From contig OY987244.1 in NCBI GenBank assembly GCA_963920765.1, positions 30,236,358-30,300,357 on the forward strand: a DNA stretch of 64,000 nt. The letters run 5' to 3'. The stretch comes from Ulota crispa. Its lineage: Eukaryota; Streptophyta; Bryopsida; Orthotrichales; Orthotrichaceae. A model generated the notes under the pieces. It made no database searches, was not told the origin of the DNA, and saw only the letters and a program-made list of their open reading frames with translations. Below are positions 1-12,565 of this stretch, one piece after another; the stretch's first letter is position 1, and every line of letters begins with the position of its first letter. Position numbers and translations under genes: made by a program.

Positions 1-1178
1 CGAGGCCCAGTCGTATGATAAGTGCAGGTCTGCCTTGGGCATCTCTTCCATGCCAGTACACAAGATGTTCCCACCGCTTCAATTCAGGTGCAGAGAATAT
101 ATGATGCCTTTCTCGCCATTGCACCGTTTTCTTCACCCTTGCAATGAAATTGGAAACGTTCCCATTGGCAGCTACAAGAAACCTTCCCAGTTCATCAGCA
201 TCCATCCTGTGGGCCGCCCAGTCCAACCCAACCCGATCCAACACACCCTCAAGCACTTCCTTCAGATGTTGCCATGCAGTTGTATCAGGCGCAATACGTC
301 AAGAAGCAAGAAGTTCTTGAAAGCAAGGAAATAACAGAGCCTGTCATAGTCAGTCGTTGTAGACGACCAATATATTATGTAACCCGGATTCTGAAGTCCT
401 GAACACTAGTCATCATTCATTATTTCTCTACCAAGTCACGTCTTTCGTATTCAGAAGGTATCCACCTTTCAGGCAGGGTGATGCCTTTGTCCTCCAACTC
501 TTCTTTTAGAAGAAGCAGCGTTAAAGCTCTTTGATCTGTTGGTTGAATCGGCTCCTCGCTATCTTCACTGTCAGAGTGATCACGATGAGCTGAATCATCC
601 AATGCAGCAAATATATCCTCGCCTGTTGCATTTCGTATCTCCTCAATTGCACTTGTTACAGCAGTTGCTATTGACAAGAAAACAAGAGGCTTCGAGAAGC
701 TCTGTCAAGCGACCAATATTCTGCTCAGAAAGCTGAAATTAGGAGCTCGAAACGTACAAGCTTGAGACAAAGAAGAGCACTATCAGCAGGGAGCGAAAAA
801 GTAGAGAAAAACCTGAGTGGCTTGCGCAATGTGCTGGAAAGGGGAAAAGCGCTGCAGCCAGTTGAAAGGTGGAGCTTGGATGGTGAAGATGCCTTGCAAA
901 CCCAACCACAGAGGTCGACATCTCGCTTGCGAAATTCGTCGGACAGCTTCCAATGCCGCCACTTTGGCACCGAACAAAAGCAACTGGCCTGCTGCATTTG
1001 CAAAGTTCACATGCTTCAAAGACTTCACTGGAGAAATGGACTTCCTCCACAGTGCTTGAGGCAAACTTGACCTAGTGCCCCTGGTCATTACCGTCGGTTC
1101 TTCATCCTCAATTGCACTGTAACTCTCCTCCATCTCGCTGCTCATCTCTTCTGCTCTCAATTTAGCTTCAGAGGACAT
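1..1178 (-). CDS. SEC14/CRAL-TRIO lipid-transfer-like protein, 5' part (runs off left edge)
   Basis: Minus-strand gene. Exon 1 is 1178-813 (122 codons) with donor CAG|GT. Exon 2 starts at 701 after an AG and stays in phase (reads SFSKPLVFLSIATA). Its proposed end is 432 (donor TTG|GTAGAG), before a stop at 420. Exon 3 is about 259 down to 1, continuing past the window. The acidic, Ser-rich N-terminus leads into a segment with LLLFGAKVAALEAVRRIS and FLSIATAVTSAI, possibly membrane-associated. Exon 3 contains DADELGRFLVAANGNV, then VKKTVQWRER, then YWHGRDAQGRPALIIRLGL, which matches the CRAL-TRIO N-terminal helix and the start of the SEC14 lipid-binding domain. SEC14 proteins bind or transfer phosphatidylinositol and phosphatidylcholine at membranes. 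The exon 2-3 junction is the weak point. Without it, this is two adjacent genes: a 215-residue protein ending at 420 and a separate SEC14 gene. Confidence 0.72.
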
Positions 1179-1707
1179 CGCTAATCACTAAAGCAAATGT
1201 TTTTGACCCTATCATCCAAGTCTGAACTTCATCATTCCATGACAATGTCGATACTCGCGAAGCCGATAACCTAAAATCTGCAACCACCACAGCACCGAAG
1301 CCATGAGAATTCTCGGAAAAGTGGACACCAGGGGTTTAGGGTTACGGAATGCGGACAAACGCGTCTCAGTACAGTAAAAAGCAATCTCCTCACCCTATTT
1401 CTTCTCATTGTCCAATTCTTTAGTTTAATTCGCGCACCGGCTGTACTGATTAATGAAAGTTAATAACAGAGTTAGTACTTTCATACGAAACAAGTAATGC
1501 ATGCATCGCGTTCTCACTCACACTACCACTCCCCGCAACCACTTGAATCCAAATTCCACTCCAAAGCACTCCAAGAGCAACACATTGTAACGCCAACATT
1601 AAATCCTCCCGCCAAATGCGAACAAGGCTCCACTCCAGGCAACAAACGAACCATCTACATGCGATCGCCAACGCAGGCACAGATCCTCTCGATCCACACT
1701 CCTCCGG

Positions 1708-1907
1708 GACATTCAAAGTTTCAACACCTGATTATACAATCCGATATATAAAATCTGTAATTATAGCAAAATTCTTTCAAACTAATCACAAGAATGCAAA
1801 AGCGCGACATTCAAAGTTTCAAAACCTGATTAGACAATCCGATATATAAATTCGGTAATTACAGCATATTCTTTCAAACAGAACTAATCACATGAATGCG
1901 AAAGCAA
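1708..1907. repeat. Direct tandem duplication, unit about 95-105 bp
   Basis: Two adjacent units (about 1708-1802 and 1803-1907) share GACATTCAAAGTTTCAA, then CAATCCGATATATAAA, then a common TTCTTTCAAAC...CTAATCAC tail, with scattered substitutions. It lies upstream of the SEC14-like gene. No coding content. Confidence 0.8.
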
Positions 1908-3544
1908 AACTTACTAACCTTAGCTCATCTTCGAGGATCACATCGTTACAACGCCATCGTTGCCAACCACCACCGCTGCACAATCAATCTCACAATTAAA
2001 AACCTCGTCTCTTCCTTGCAACTAAACCAGATCCTCACGGAGAGGTTTATGAGGACAAGTGCTTGATACAGTTGCTCTTTTGTTGCGATTACTGTGAAAT
2101 CTGTTGCAATGGAGAATCGCACATCCAGAAACAGAACTCAAGTGTGAGGTACTGTGACATGTCGAACCAAAAGGATGGATGTCGAATGTCCAACCACGTG
2201 TAAAACTACTCCTTTGTAGCCGGACGAGCTTCACGAGTAAGCTTAAGGAAGTGCGGACGTTCGTCAGCTCGAGGAGTTGCTTACAGAGAAATGCCCGATG
2301 AGCGATGACGAGGTAATTGAAACCTCCAAACTCCAACCAACGAGGACGACGAAAGCTCGAGAGGGCTTTGAGCAGGAATTTAGGGTTTGTTTGGTGTTTG
2401 CTTAACTTAGACGATTTCGGGTTTTCCTGTTTTTGACATATTATCATTCATCGACGACTCATCACCTTTTCCCTCCAAAATTGAAGAGATCACTTGTGGT
2501 GACCAAGATTTGAGGTCACTTTTGGAGGTGGGGTCAAATTTTGTCCTTTGGACAAAGCACTTCCTCTCACTCCATATGAGGTAAAGACAAAAATCAAGTT
2601 AATTAAGAATAGAAAAAACAAAAGTGATCCTCCACCCGATGTCCGGTGCCTGGTGTGAATGCATTCACCGGACAGACAAAACCATGATGACATGGCAATT
2701 TCCCTTCCATAATCCACCATATGAAACACTAGAGAGGGGCTTTTGTCATGTGGCGTCGGACATCCTGGTCTGAACCGGGCCTTATTAATTCTTGAGCGCA
2801 CATGCCATTTTCACCAAAATCAGGATTTTGGGAGACCTACAACTTTGATGCATCTTATCTCAGTCAATCAGATGATTCACAAATAATGACCATTGAAAAT
2901 AGTGGAAAACCTACTTAAGAAATGGCTTGCAAATTTTGGATACAAATGATCATGGGAGATGTGAGATTACAACATTTGATAAAGCAACATGCAATGACAA
3001 AATCTCATTTTTTGGTAGGTAGATGCTATTTGATGATTTTTGCAAAATTTTATAAGCCCTTGATTCATCTTAAATTTTGTGGGTAGCAAGATTAGATGTG
3101 AACACACACTTGCATATTATTGAAGGTTTTATTTCTTTGTAAGTTGAATTTTAGTGCTTCAATTTGCTGCTGCACGAAAAACAATGACCAACACCATTGG
3201 TGAGGGTTGCCTTGACAAGGATTTAGTACATGCTTGAACCCTTGCTTGTGAATTTCCCGCTACCAAAAAGCCCATGCAAGGAAGCTTGCAATGAGTGTTG
3301 ATCAGTTGTAGCTTGTAAGACATTGCTCGACACCACGCCTTGTATGGTGTTTCACCCAATTACAACTCTTGAGGCACTTCTATAACATTTGGTTTGGCTT
3401 GCCATTACTCCACTTGCATGGACCACTTGAATACTTTGATAATTGTAATTTATACCAAGGTAAAAAAATTAGATCCAATATCTCAAACATGCAACTGAAA
3501 TCTTGTGAGGACATTTTTGATCCCCAAAAGCTTTCAAGGGTTAA

Positions 3545-3768
3545 CCCCTAAACATCCTATAGAATAGTAGATATGTTGTTATATAATTGACATATGCTAT
3601 CAACAAGAAGTTTTAATTTAGGATCCTAAGTAGTTCACTAAAATTGCATTGACCTATGTTTCAACTTCTTTGTTGATCTTAAATTAGTAAAGGTGTGGAT
3701 CCATTCTAAATACAAGAAAATTACCTTGTATGGTATTGGTTGCAAAGGCACTTTCATAAATTTAGGGG
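3545..3768. mobile_element. TTAA-flanked miniature element (piggyBac-type ends), 224 bp
   Basis: TTAA at 3541-3544 and 3769-3772 flank an element that starts CCCCTAAACATCC and ends TTTAGGGG. Non-coding. TTAA duplication plus CCC-starting ends is the hallmark of the piggyBac superfamily. Confidence 0.7.
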
Positions 3769-4737
3769 TTAAAGCTCATGACATGAATTTGATGAACAAA
3801 ACGTTTCATGACAGTGTCATATAAGATCAACTTGCCTTATTTTCCACACCTAAACTTCCTAATAGCACATCTAATTATTGCTTCAATTCTATGATAGCAT
3901 CATATTCCTATGAGTGAATATTTTTTTAAACCATATGTATTGTTGCACTAACAATCATATCTGCTAATATCAAAGGATGTTGATTTACAAACTTGAAAAC
4001 ATAGAGGGATTATGTATAAGAAAAACTTAGGTTTTCAATGTTAAGACTTTTGTTGATATTTTGTTATACAAATTTATGCTATTGTGTGTTCATGAGTACA
4101 CGTACTGATTTAGATCATGATGTACAATCATAACTAAAAATTTATCTATAGTTTAGTAGAACTTCAACCTAGAGTTTTCATTCTACTTTGAGAACTTGGG
4201 GTCAACATCTTTATTACATTGGGACTAGAGAAGTGCAATGGTAATAAAGATATTACAAAATCATGTATGGAAGTGAGAGGGGACAACAAAATTGCAACTT
4301 ACAAATGGTGTTCCAACATGATTCTTGCAAAAACAACATATTTTTGGGGATTTGAATTTTTCAAAATCAATAAGCACAAGTCACCATAGTGATTCAAATG
4401 AAAGCTAACCCTTGATAAATAATCCTTAATACTCCATAAACATTTAATACTTCATTTTGAAAATCCACTAGAAAGTAAGGTGGAAGCACCCATTGTCACC
4501 AATGTTCCATACCCAATCATTAAGGTGTGCTATTTCCACCATGAGCAAGGATAGGTGCTTTGGAATGCTTTTTTATGTCCATTTCAAGGTTGGAGCCACT
4601 CAAATCATGCCACATGTCCCAAAGTGAGGTAAGAAGTAACGAGCTAAAAGTAGTTTGGCTATTGGTGGGATTGCATACACCTAAACATTGGCCATGGGCC
4701 TGGAACACTTTTTGTATAGGGCAATGCCTGAAGAGGA

Positions 4738-4812
4738 GGGCATTGCGGGAAAAAAAGTTCCGACAAGGAGGGCAGAGCCCAATGAAGAGGCATTTTTTTT
4801 CCCGCAATGCCC
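4738..4812. repeat. Short hairpin, about 19-bp arms
   Basis: GGGCATTGCGGGAAAAAAA (4738-4756) is repeated inverted at 4793-4812, with a loop of about 36 bases. It could fold in RNA, but no host gene or element is recognised around it. Confidence 0.75.
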
Positions 4813-5234
4813 AACGACAAAGGTGTTGCCCGACGTAAATCATGAGCAGGAAAGGATGAAATATCAAGGATGAGAGGTGAGGTCGGATGAAAATTTTGTA
4901 ATGCCCGATTACGTAGGAAGATCCTTAGAATTGAGCATTATGGTGCAGAAGCCTCACAGGAACTAAACGACAAGTTTCCTAGGAGTGGTTTACGACTCCC
5001 CAATTCACAATAATTTCAATTTTGCACATAAAATTATGACAATTTTGCAATCTTAATATTTCTTATTTTCTTACAAGAGAAAAATATTTTTCACCTCAAA
5101 CTCTTTGTAGGTTGTTGCAAAATCTCTTGAGTTATCAGGTATGGGTGCTTCCACCTTATTTTGTACCTATCAATTTCCCAACAAGAGTGCTCCTTTTCTC
5201 CTTTTTTTGGGGTTTGGAAATAGGGACACTTACC

Positions 5235-5526
5235 GTAGCGCAGCGTAGTTCGTGGCGGACACCTCGATTATCCGTCCACGTATACTGACCATTCTTGATG
5301 AAGTGCAATTAGAGAGGTCCCGCTTCCTTCGTAGCGATATTCCGCTTGGCTCCTCCGAAGCCCAAAATTCCAACGAATAGGCGACAAGCTTCACCTTGAC
5401 GCCTCCACCAGTTCCGCTTCCTCGCAATATTCCTCGAACCTCTCCCCGCTGTTTCGATTTCTCACTTCGAAGCCGAAAGCTAGAGCAAGAACTCCACTGC
5501 CAAATGTTATTTAGACCGAGATTCAT
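5235..5526 (-). other. Possible divergent first exon opposite MGMT
   Basis: A GC-richer, minus-strand open stretch starts with ATG at 5526, close to the MGMT start at 5569. It stays open to a consensus donor (CTACG|GTAAGT near 5235). The translation (basic, Gly-rich) resembles no family I know and no downstream exon was found. It may be a divergent non-coding transcript, a 5' leader exon, or part of the MGMT promoter. Confidence 0.25.
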
Positions 5527-5568
5527 TCACGTATGTCAGGCAAGGACGAGATTTAACTTAAGTACCGT

Positions 5569-6973
5569 ATGTTAACAGCTCGTTTCAATTCGCTGTCCCA
5601 GTGCAAGACTTTGTTACTCGGCGCTTCGGTGAGGGAAGAAATGGTTGGTGCAGCAGCTATGGCGCTCTCGTACGTGGTTGTGGACACGCCCATGGGACCG
5701 TTCACACTCGGAGCGTCTGAATCCGCTATTCACGAGGCGTTTTTCGGAAAACCTGCAGCTAGTGTTAGCCTTGTGGCTCCTGCTAAGCAACCTGTTCTGG
5801 CTATGGTGCGTAAAAATTCTCCTCCTCATCTGTCGTTTTCTTCGTCCTTTCATGTTCAGTTGAAATGATCTTTGCTTATCAAAGCAGCTTTTGCCAGTTT
5901 CTTTTAGCATCTTACTTATCAAAATTCTACAAGTTCAAAGAGACAGACTTCGACGATCATGGTAGGATACGTTTCTTCGTTGAGACGGATTTTTGAAAAT
6001 CGTTCATCAAACGGAACCACAGATCTTATTATGTCGTAATCGTCTAATTCAATGAAGCATTTTCCGTAGTGTTAAATGTTAGGGAAGTTTACATAGATAC
6101 CCTTGCTTTTACAGAAATATCACAAGTACCCTTGGACCAAAAAAATTAGGCGTTTGTTTTGTTGTGCATGCCATGTCCCTTCTTCCTGTTGTGCGCACAT
6201 TGTTTCTTTTTATTTCATTATCCCTTCTTCCACATTGGTTATGAAGGAAGTACAAGCACAATAAATAATTGCCTAAACATTATGGTCCAAGGGTATTTGT
6301 GTACTTTCTCAAAAAACAAGGGTATCTATGTAAATATTGCAAACTTCAGGGGTATCTATGTAAATATTGCAAACTTCAGTGGTATCCATGAAATTTTCCC
6401 TTTATGTTATGGTGTCTGTTGAAGTTGTAGCCTGATTGGAATACATAGGGTTTCGTTCGTGATTTTTTTACGTAGTTTGCACACTCTCCATTGCTTTCCA
6501 AACAAAATTGCAGTTCGATCATGTTGTGATAATCTATTCTCCACTCGAGCATTTTCCGTAGATCATTTTGGTTCATTTTGGCATTCTGTGAATTATAATC
6601 TGAGTAGCGCGTTCTCGTGTGTGTTGTCCAGCAGGCGAAAGAGCAAGTTGAGCAGTACTTCGCAGGGAAGAGGAGCGCTTTCTCTCTACCAATTGCACCC
6701 CAGGGTACTCCGTTCCAGAGAAAGGCTTGGGCGGCTTTGGAAAAGATTCCGTACGGCAAGGCCATAAGTTACTCGGAGCAGGCCGAGCTCATGGGAGAGC
6801 CGGGTAAGGCACGAGCAGTGGGCATGGCGAATGGGCGTAACCCCGTGTGCGTCATTGTTCCTTGCCACCGCGTTATTGGCAAGGACGGCAGCCTCACTGG
6901 TTATGGATTCGGAGTCGACATCAAAAAGAGCTTACTGGACTTGGAAGCAACGTCATCTCTTGCTACCGTATGA
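5569..6973 (+). CDS. MGMT: Methylated-DNA--protein-cysteine methyltransferase (O6-alkylguanine-DNA alkyltransferase)
   Basis: Exons 5569-5805 (79 codons, donor ATG|GTGCGT) and 6632-6973, both phase 0, give 192 residues. The suicide protein moves the alkyl group from O6-methylguanine to its own cysteine. Visible: GTPFQRKAWAALEKIPYGK of the DNA-binding domain, the RAVG arginine finger (R140), the active site VPCHRVIG (C157), and the Ogt-type tail DGSLTGYGFG. Residues 1-24 lack acidic residues until the end and look like an organelle presequence; M25 (5641) would start a nuclear/cytosolic form. The intron acceptor is a tandem NAGNAG (CAGCAG, 6629-6634), so Gln80 may be included or skipped. The intron holds a family A foldback (6082-6400). 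The single-domain length fits the family. Confidence 0.94.
6082..6400. mobile_element. Family A foldback MITE in MGMT intron
   Basis: It ends GGTATCCATGAAATTTTCCC and contains the family core GGCGTTTGTTTTGTTGTGCA. The terminal GGTATC...TGCAAACTTCAG block is duplicated at the right end. The left end is shortened compared with other copies. No coding. Confidence 0.8.
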
Positions 6974-7026
6974 TTACCAGATTTCAGCAGCCTCAAAAAG
7001 TTGGAAAGCTGGAGTATTTCATTTGC

Positions 7027-7262
7027 ACTAAGGTAGACATACCTGTTCTCGTGTGGCACTCATATCTGCACCCTACTTTTGAGGTGTTCATTGTCCACTC
7101 TTGAACCCAAAGTGGAATAGTGAAAGCTACTTGAACAAGCAAATGCTAAGCTGCTTTGGGAGGGTTAAGATTGGGACCATGCAGTGTCATTATAGGAACA
7201 CATACAAGTAGTTTCAATGTTAGTCTAGAGTTGTTTTTAGAGACCCTATGAGCTGCAACTTT
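7027..7262. repeat. Dispersed repeat G, copy 1
   Basis: It begins AAGGTAGACATACC and includes CACCCTACTTTTGAGGTGTTC and GGGAGGGTTAAGATTGGGAC. It matches 19268-19705 along its length, except that the second copy carries a 201-bp foldback. It lies in or just after the MGMT 3' UTR. Class unknown. Confidence 0.75.
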
Positions 7263-7834
7263 ACCCTGTAATATAAAATATTCTACAATACCTTTTTCAC
7301 AAAAATGACATTCTATGTAGCTTGTTGAAAGGCCTGTTGAAAGGCCCTATGGATTTTTTTCCTGACTTTTCCAGGAATTAGGCTAACAGAATTTCACGCC
7401 ATTAGCTAAAAGCGCGTCTGATAGTACTGTTAGCATATAAAAAGAGTTGAGAGGAATATTAGCATCATTTTTGCTGGAACTAAGATGAGACAGGCAATCG
7501 AAGTTTTTACTCGCAAGCTGTTCCAACTGAGCAACCTGCTCTGTATTGAAAATGGCAGTGTGTCATTGTTACTCACATTCTCGTGAACACCATAGCTAGA
7601 CAAATCCTAAATCTAATCGAAGTCATAGATCGATGCTTAAGCAAAAGGATAACGGAGCCTGACACAGATAAATGCAATTGTTGTAACATGCGGGAAATGG
7701 TCCGCTGCACTATTTTTTGTATAATTTACATGTTGATCAACAAAACAGAGTTTCTAGGATCCAACAATACTACCGAACTACATGAGCTACACAAGTACAC
7801 ATGCAACATTGAAAAGCAATGTTGTATTGACAAT

Positions 7835-8743
<909 letters not shown>

Positions 8744-8998
8744 GAGGAGGAAGTGTGAAATGTTCTGGAAAGAAAGGAAGTGCGGTGCAAGAACACCGAC
8801 CACTTTTTTGTAAAACTTGAGGAGGCGAGGCGATGTGAGCCAAGTGGAGATGGGGGAGGAGAAAAGAGCGATGGGGATTGCTTGGGAGTAGATCGGAATG
8901 GGCAGTGAGAGAGTGCTGCAACGTGGGCGTGAAGGTAAGGGATTGAAGGGGAAGGGAGAAGGGCGGGCCAATTGCGATGGCACACCGACTTCGGTTTT

Positions 8999-9007
8999 TA
9001 GGGTTTA
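8999..9007 (-). promoter_or_regulatory. Telo-box-like motif upstream of the SDR gene
   Basis: AAACCCTAA on the minus strand, within the presumed promoter. Telo-boxes are common in promoters of plant housekeeping genes; function here is inferred. Confidence 0.4.
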
Positions 9008-9660
9008 GTCCTTCTTGACCCGCTCTCTGTCACCGTCTGTTACCTTCTGTCACCTTCTCGCACCTTCTTGAAGCAGCTTCTAAGGTAGGAGCACCCAATT
9101 GCAACACCAGCCGTTCTCCGCCATCTAAAATTAAACCTAAAGTAGAAAGGTTTGCATCCAATCAAAATACGAATTCACCTAGATAAGACACAAATGCACT
9201 CAAATCAGATATGCAAGTTAACAGAAGGGAATAGAAATTGTGTAGGTGGCAATCTTTGATTGGGTGTAACATGCACATGACATGGTCTTGTTGTTGTTGC
9301 TTTTTAAGGGGTTTAGTGTTTACAATAGGTAAGTCTAGGGAGTTGTTTTCAACAATTCAATAATTTATTCATATGATCTTAGAAAATTTCAAAAACAATT
9401 TTCCTTGCATTTGTATCCATTTCTTATCAAGCCCATGCCATCAAATTCTCAGAAGACCCTCCCAATTACTACATCTGAGGTAAGTGTCGCATTTGGGTGC
9501 TTCTACTTTATGGCTGGGCTTTCTTGTACATTAGTTACTTCAATTACTGTGCTCCACACTAAGGTACTGTAGTATGCTCGTAAACCGTCCATCTAAGGGT
9601 TGAAACTGAATTTCGGGGAGGTGAAACTTCTTAAGATAATTTTCAGTAAATTTTCCTTAA

Positions 9661-10274
9661 CCCCTAAACGCCCATATTGTCATATTTGTTAATTTGGGAA
9701 AAATCATACATTTTGGAACTTTTAGAATTTTGATATGAAGGTTTTAGGTGGCCTCCTAAAACCTACACATGTCCTCACCTGAGAGGAGGAATTTGCAAGG
9801 GAAAAAACCTTACTGGCTCAAACTCAATTTGATACCTTTGAATCTGGTTTAAAGTAACTTTTTGGGTTTCAAGTGGAATACAAAGTGGGACACCTATTTT
9901 TCCCAAATTAATGAATATGGTGTTCCATGAGAACGTTTTTTGTCCTAAGGCCCTGAAAAAACATTTAGTACAATAAAAAAAAGACATTTTTTATCTTCTT
10001 CTTTTTTCCAAAGTGATCGTAAACACATGATTCATCATAGAAGGCAAATAACAATCTTATCAAATATGCTCATATTTTTAGGTAACCTAGATTGTGAGAA
10101 AATTCAAAATCATGGTGTTAGGTCCCAAGCTGCCCTTATTGCAATTTTTATGAGGTCGGCATGCACTATTGACTTTTGAAACTTTTAAAAGCAATACTAT
10201 TGGTGCCCATCTATCAAAGCACTGTTGAAGCTATAGTGTGGATAGGCCACAAGCACCCAACAAATGTTTAAGGG
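9661..10274. mobile_element. Element D (TTAA-flanked, piggyBac-type ends) inside E
   Basis: TTAA at 9657-9660 and 10275-10278; ends CCCCTAAACG and GTTTAAGGG. Removing the B insertion (9676-9928) leaves 361 bp, the same length as the uninterrupted D copy at 18636-18996. The matching empty site in the other E copy is CCTTGAAAGAC at 37397-37405, so TTAA was the target (now TTGA there). Confidence 0.85.
9676..9925. mobile_element. Family B MITE nested in D
   Basis: Ends GTCATATTTGTTAATTTGGG and CCCAAATTAATGAATATGG are inverted relative to each other. CAT/CCAT repeats at the borders (9671-9675 and 9925-9928) look like a target duplication. Interior CCTCACCTGAGAGGAGGAAT is typical of the family. 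Confidence 0.8.
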
Positions 10275-10574
10275 TTAAAAGACAAGAGAAATTGGCATCT
10301 ATCCCAAGTTTTTTCATATTTTATGGAGCTTTGTGGAATTAGTTATGAAATTTTGAAGTGGAAAGGTCATAGGTCTCTAAAACCGCCCACCTCTTCAAAT
10401 GTACGTCCCATGCACATTGTTGAAAAGCTATGAATAAGAGCATGTACTAGTAGAGTACATTTGGGAAGGTGAGCGGTTTTAGAGCATGAGCGGAATATGA
10501 GCAGAATACCTTAGTAACATTAACTTGCACTAATTCAAGAGTTAAGTGAATTTGCAAGGACCATGAATAAAATA

Positions 10575-10710
10575 AGGTAGGAGGTTATAAAAGCGTGCAT
10601 GCTCTAAAGTGGTGCACCTCCTCAAATGTACTCATTTTATACATATTGTCTTTCGTAGCCTTTCAACAATGTACATGGGACGTACATGTGAGGAGGTGGG
10701 TGGTTTTTGA
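10575..10710. repeat. Fragment of element E
   Basis: Carries AAGGTAGGAGG and CACCTCCTCAAATGTACT followed by an inverted ACATGTGAGGAGGTGGGTGG, as in E. Ends are lost. Confidence 0.55.
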
Positions 10711-10714
10711 GCCC

Positions 10715-11299
10715 TATGGCATGTGATGATTTAGTGTTTGTTATTGTTACTTCAACACTAGTTACTCCTCTTCCAAATCTATGATCACAATTTCACAAAT
10801 GAGCCTGAAACAACTACCTCCTAATACAGAAAATAATTTAAGGCCCAATTATTGACCAAAATTCATTATGAAGGAAAATTCAATTGTGAACAAATTCTAA
10901 TTTGTATAGCAAAAACATTCCAAGTGAAATTAGTGCAAACAAGCATTTCAGTTTTTTTAAATGATGAAATTTCAATAAAAGGGCCTCATCGCCAAAGGAA
11001 GTGCCCAAGGAAAATCTTCATTTTATTCTCAACTTGTTACCCATTTTTCCAATATGACAACTTGTCATAGGCTTTAAGTAACACTATTCATGACACTTTT
11101 TGGCACACAAGAAGCGTACTTGCAGTTTAGTTTTCACCAAAGACAATGAGAATGTAATATGAAGGACATTGAAATCAAATTTTAAAACTAACTTCATTTT
11201 ACAGCTTCTCCAAAAAAAAAACAAAACACAAAACCAAATCTTTACCCTAAGCAAAGTTTCAAAATTTCCTAAACACCCAAATTTGGTGCCTCAGGCATA
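10715..11299. other. AT-rich intergenic, no gene
   Basis: No conserved coding. A solitary element end (GGCATATAGGGG then TTAA at 11306-11309) resembles the inverted left end of the element at 11919, but its partner end was not found. Confidence 0.5.
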
Positions 11300-11918
11300 T
11301 AGGGGTTAATAGTCCTCCAAAAGTTTGCCAAAGTTAATTTTCTCTATGGAACCGACCAATCATTTGCTCCTGCTAGTACCCAAAAGCTCTTACTTCGTTT
11401 TGTCAGAATCCAGTATATATGATTACAAAAGTTTTGTGCTTTCATTTTTTTCAATTTCCATGATGTGTCTTAGTGGCATAGTTCACGTAAAAATATACGG
11501 ACTTTGTGAAAAGATTTTTGATTGAAAATATTTACTTAACGCAAAAGGCATTGAAGAAAGTTGAAAATCTCTCCATGAGTGGAACTGCCCATGAAAAGTA
11601 TCAAAATGCTATACCGTGAGCAGGGGTGCATGAGCCGTGCGCCTACATATTTTGTCCAAATATTAAATTTCACCTCTTATTGCGCACACAAGGCCCTATA
11701 AATGTGGAAGGCAACCTAAATATACTAATTAGTGTGTATTAAATATTGTGTTTAAGTTGCCTTGATAATTAGGTTGTCTTATCTAATAAGTTATGACTCA
11801 TCACTTAGCCACTAGGAGGTGCATGCAACTCTTCAGATACTTGAATTTTTCATGATTTGTGACTTGGACGCAACTAGTTCGTTTTTTTGCAGGTTGCTAA
11901 GCTTGCCAGGCCTTTTAA

Positions 11919-12565
11919 CCCCTAAATGCCCAAGGCACCACATTTTGGTGCCGACAGTATTTTGAAGTTGAATAAAACTTAACTAAGTTTCTATTTTTAG
12001 TATTTAATAGTTTAGATTTATTCTTTTTGAAGTTTAGCTTTGGCATCAAAAACCTGATTTTGAAAATTATTGATTGTGAATTTTCTATTCAAGATTTTGT
12101 GCAAGGGTGTTCATTGCAATCTTGAATTTTTTAGTGTTGAGAGCTCATGAAAATGAGCCATAAATACACAAGATCTTGGAGAAAAATTCACACTAGAATT
12201 CATTTTTAAAAATTGTAAAAGAGATTTTGAAACATTGTAAATGGATTGGAGTTATACATGTTACGTCCTTTAATCTCATATTTTTTTGGTCACCAGCATT
12301 TTAGATTTGACATGTGAAAAGAGGATTGAAAGACTTGAAGTCATTTTTGCAGTTTTAAAACCCTCTTGATCAAACATAGTAATTTTTCAATTCATAAGTG
12401 ATATTGTTGTATTTTCTTTTCCTATGTGATGTTTAACATATCTAGTATGAGTTTGTACGCTTACAATTCAAAAAGAACTAATACAACTTATCAAAATTTT
12501 GGCTTTTTTTGTTCAATTTAGAGAAAATTCCTAAAAGCTCAAAAAAGACCTTCAACATTTAGGGA
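11919..12565. mobile_element. TTAA-flanked element (piggyBac-type ends), 647 bp
   Basis: TTAA at 11915-11918 and 12566-12569; ends CCCCTAAATGCCC and ACATTTAGGGA. AT-rich, no transposase frame. Confidence 0.65.

Larger units (their letters stand above)
1179..5228. other. Intergenic, no supported gene
   Basis: Composition changes from moderately GC-rich (to about 2450) to AT-rich. Besides the duplication at 1708-1907, a TTAA-bounded miniature element (3545-3768) and a short hairpin (4738-4812), I see no conserved coding. The open frame at 2022-2447 (minus) has no domain. Confidence 0.55.
9562..10511. mobile_element. Element E (TA-flanked) carrying nested D and B
   Basis: TA dinucleotides (9560-9561, 10512-10513) flank ends AGGTACTG... 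and ...CAGAATACCT. Interior motifs GGGGAGGTGAAACTT and AGTTATGAAATTTTGAAG match the uninterrupted copy at 37305-37622. It is interrupted at 9657-9660 by element D. Non-coding. Confidence 0.78.

Noticed and set aside
35-334. 99-codon plus-strand frame
   Set aside because: Antisense shadow of the SEC14-like exon, which carries the recognisable protein on the minus strand.
1331-1344. Interstitial telomere repeat (GGTTTAGGGTTA)
   Set aside because: Only about one and a half heptamers; too short to be more than a promoter word.
2022-2447. 141-codon minus-strand frame
   Set aside because: No domain, odd composition and no splice context; likely chance in a GC-richer promoter region.
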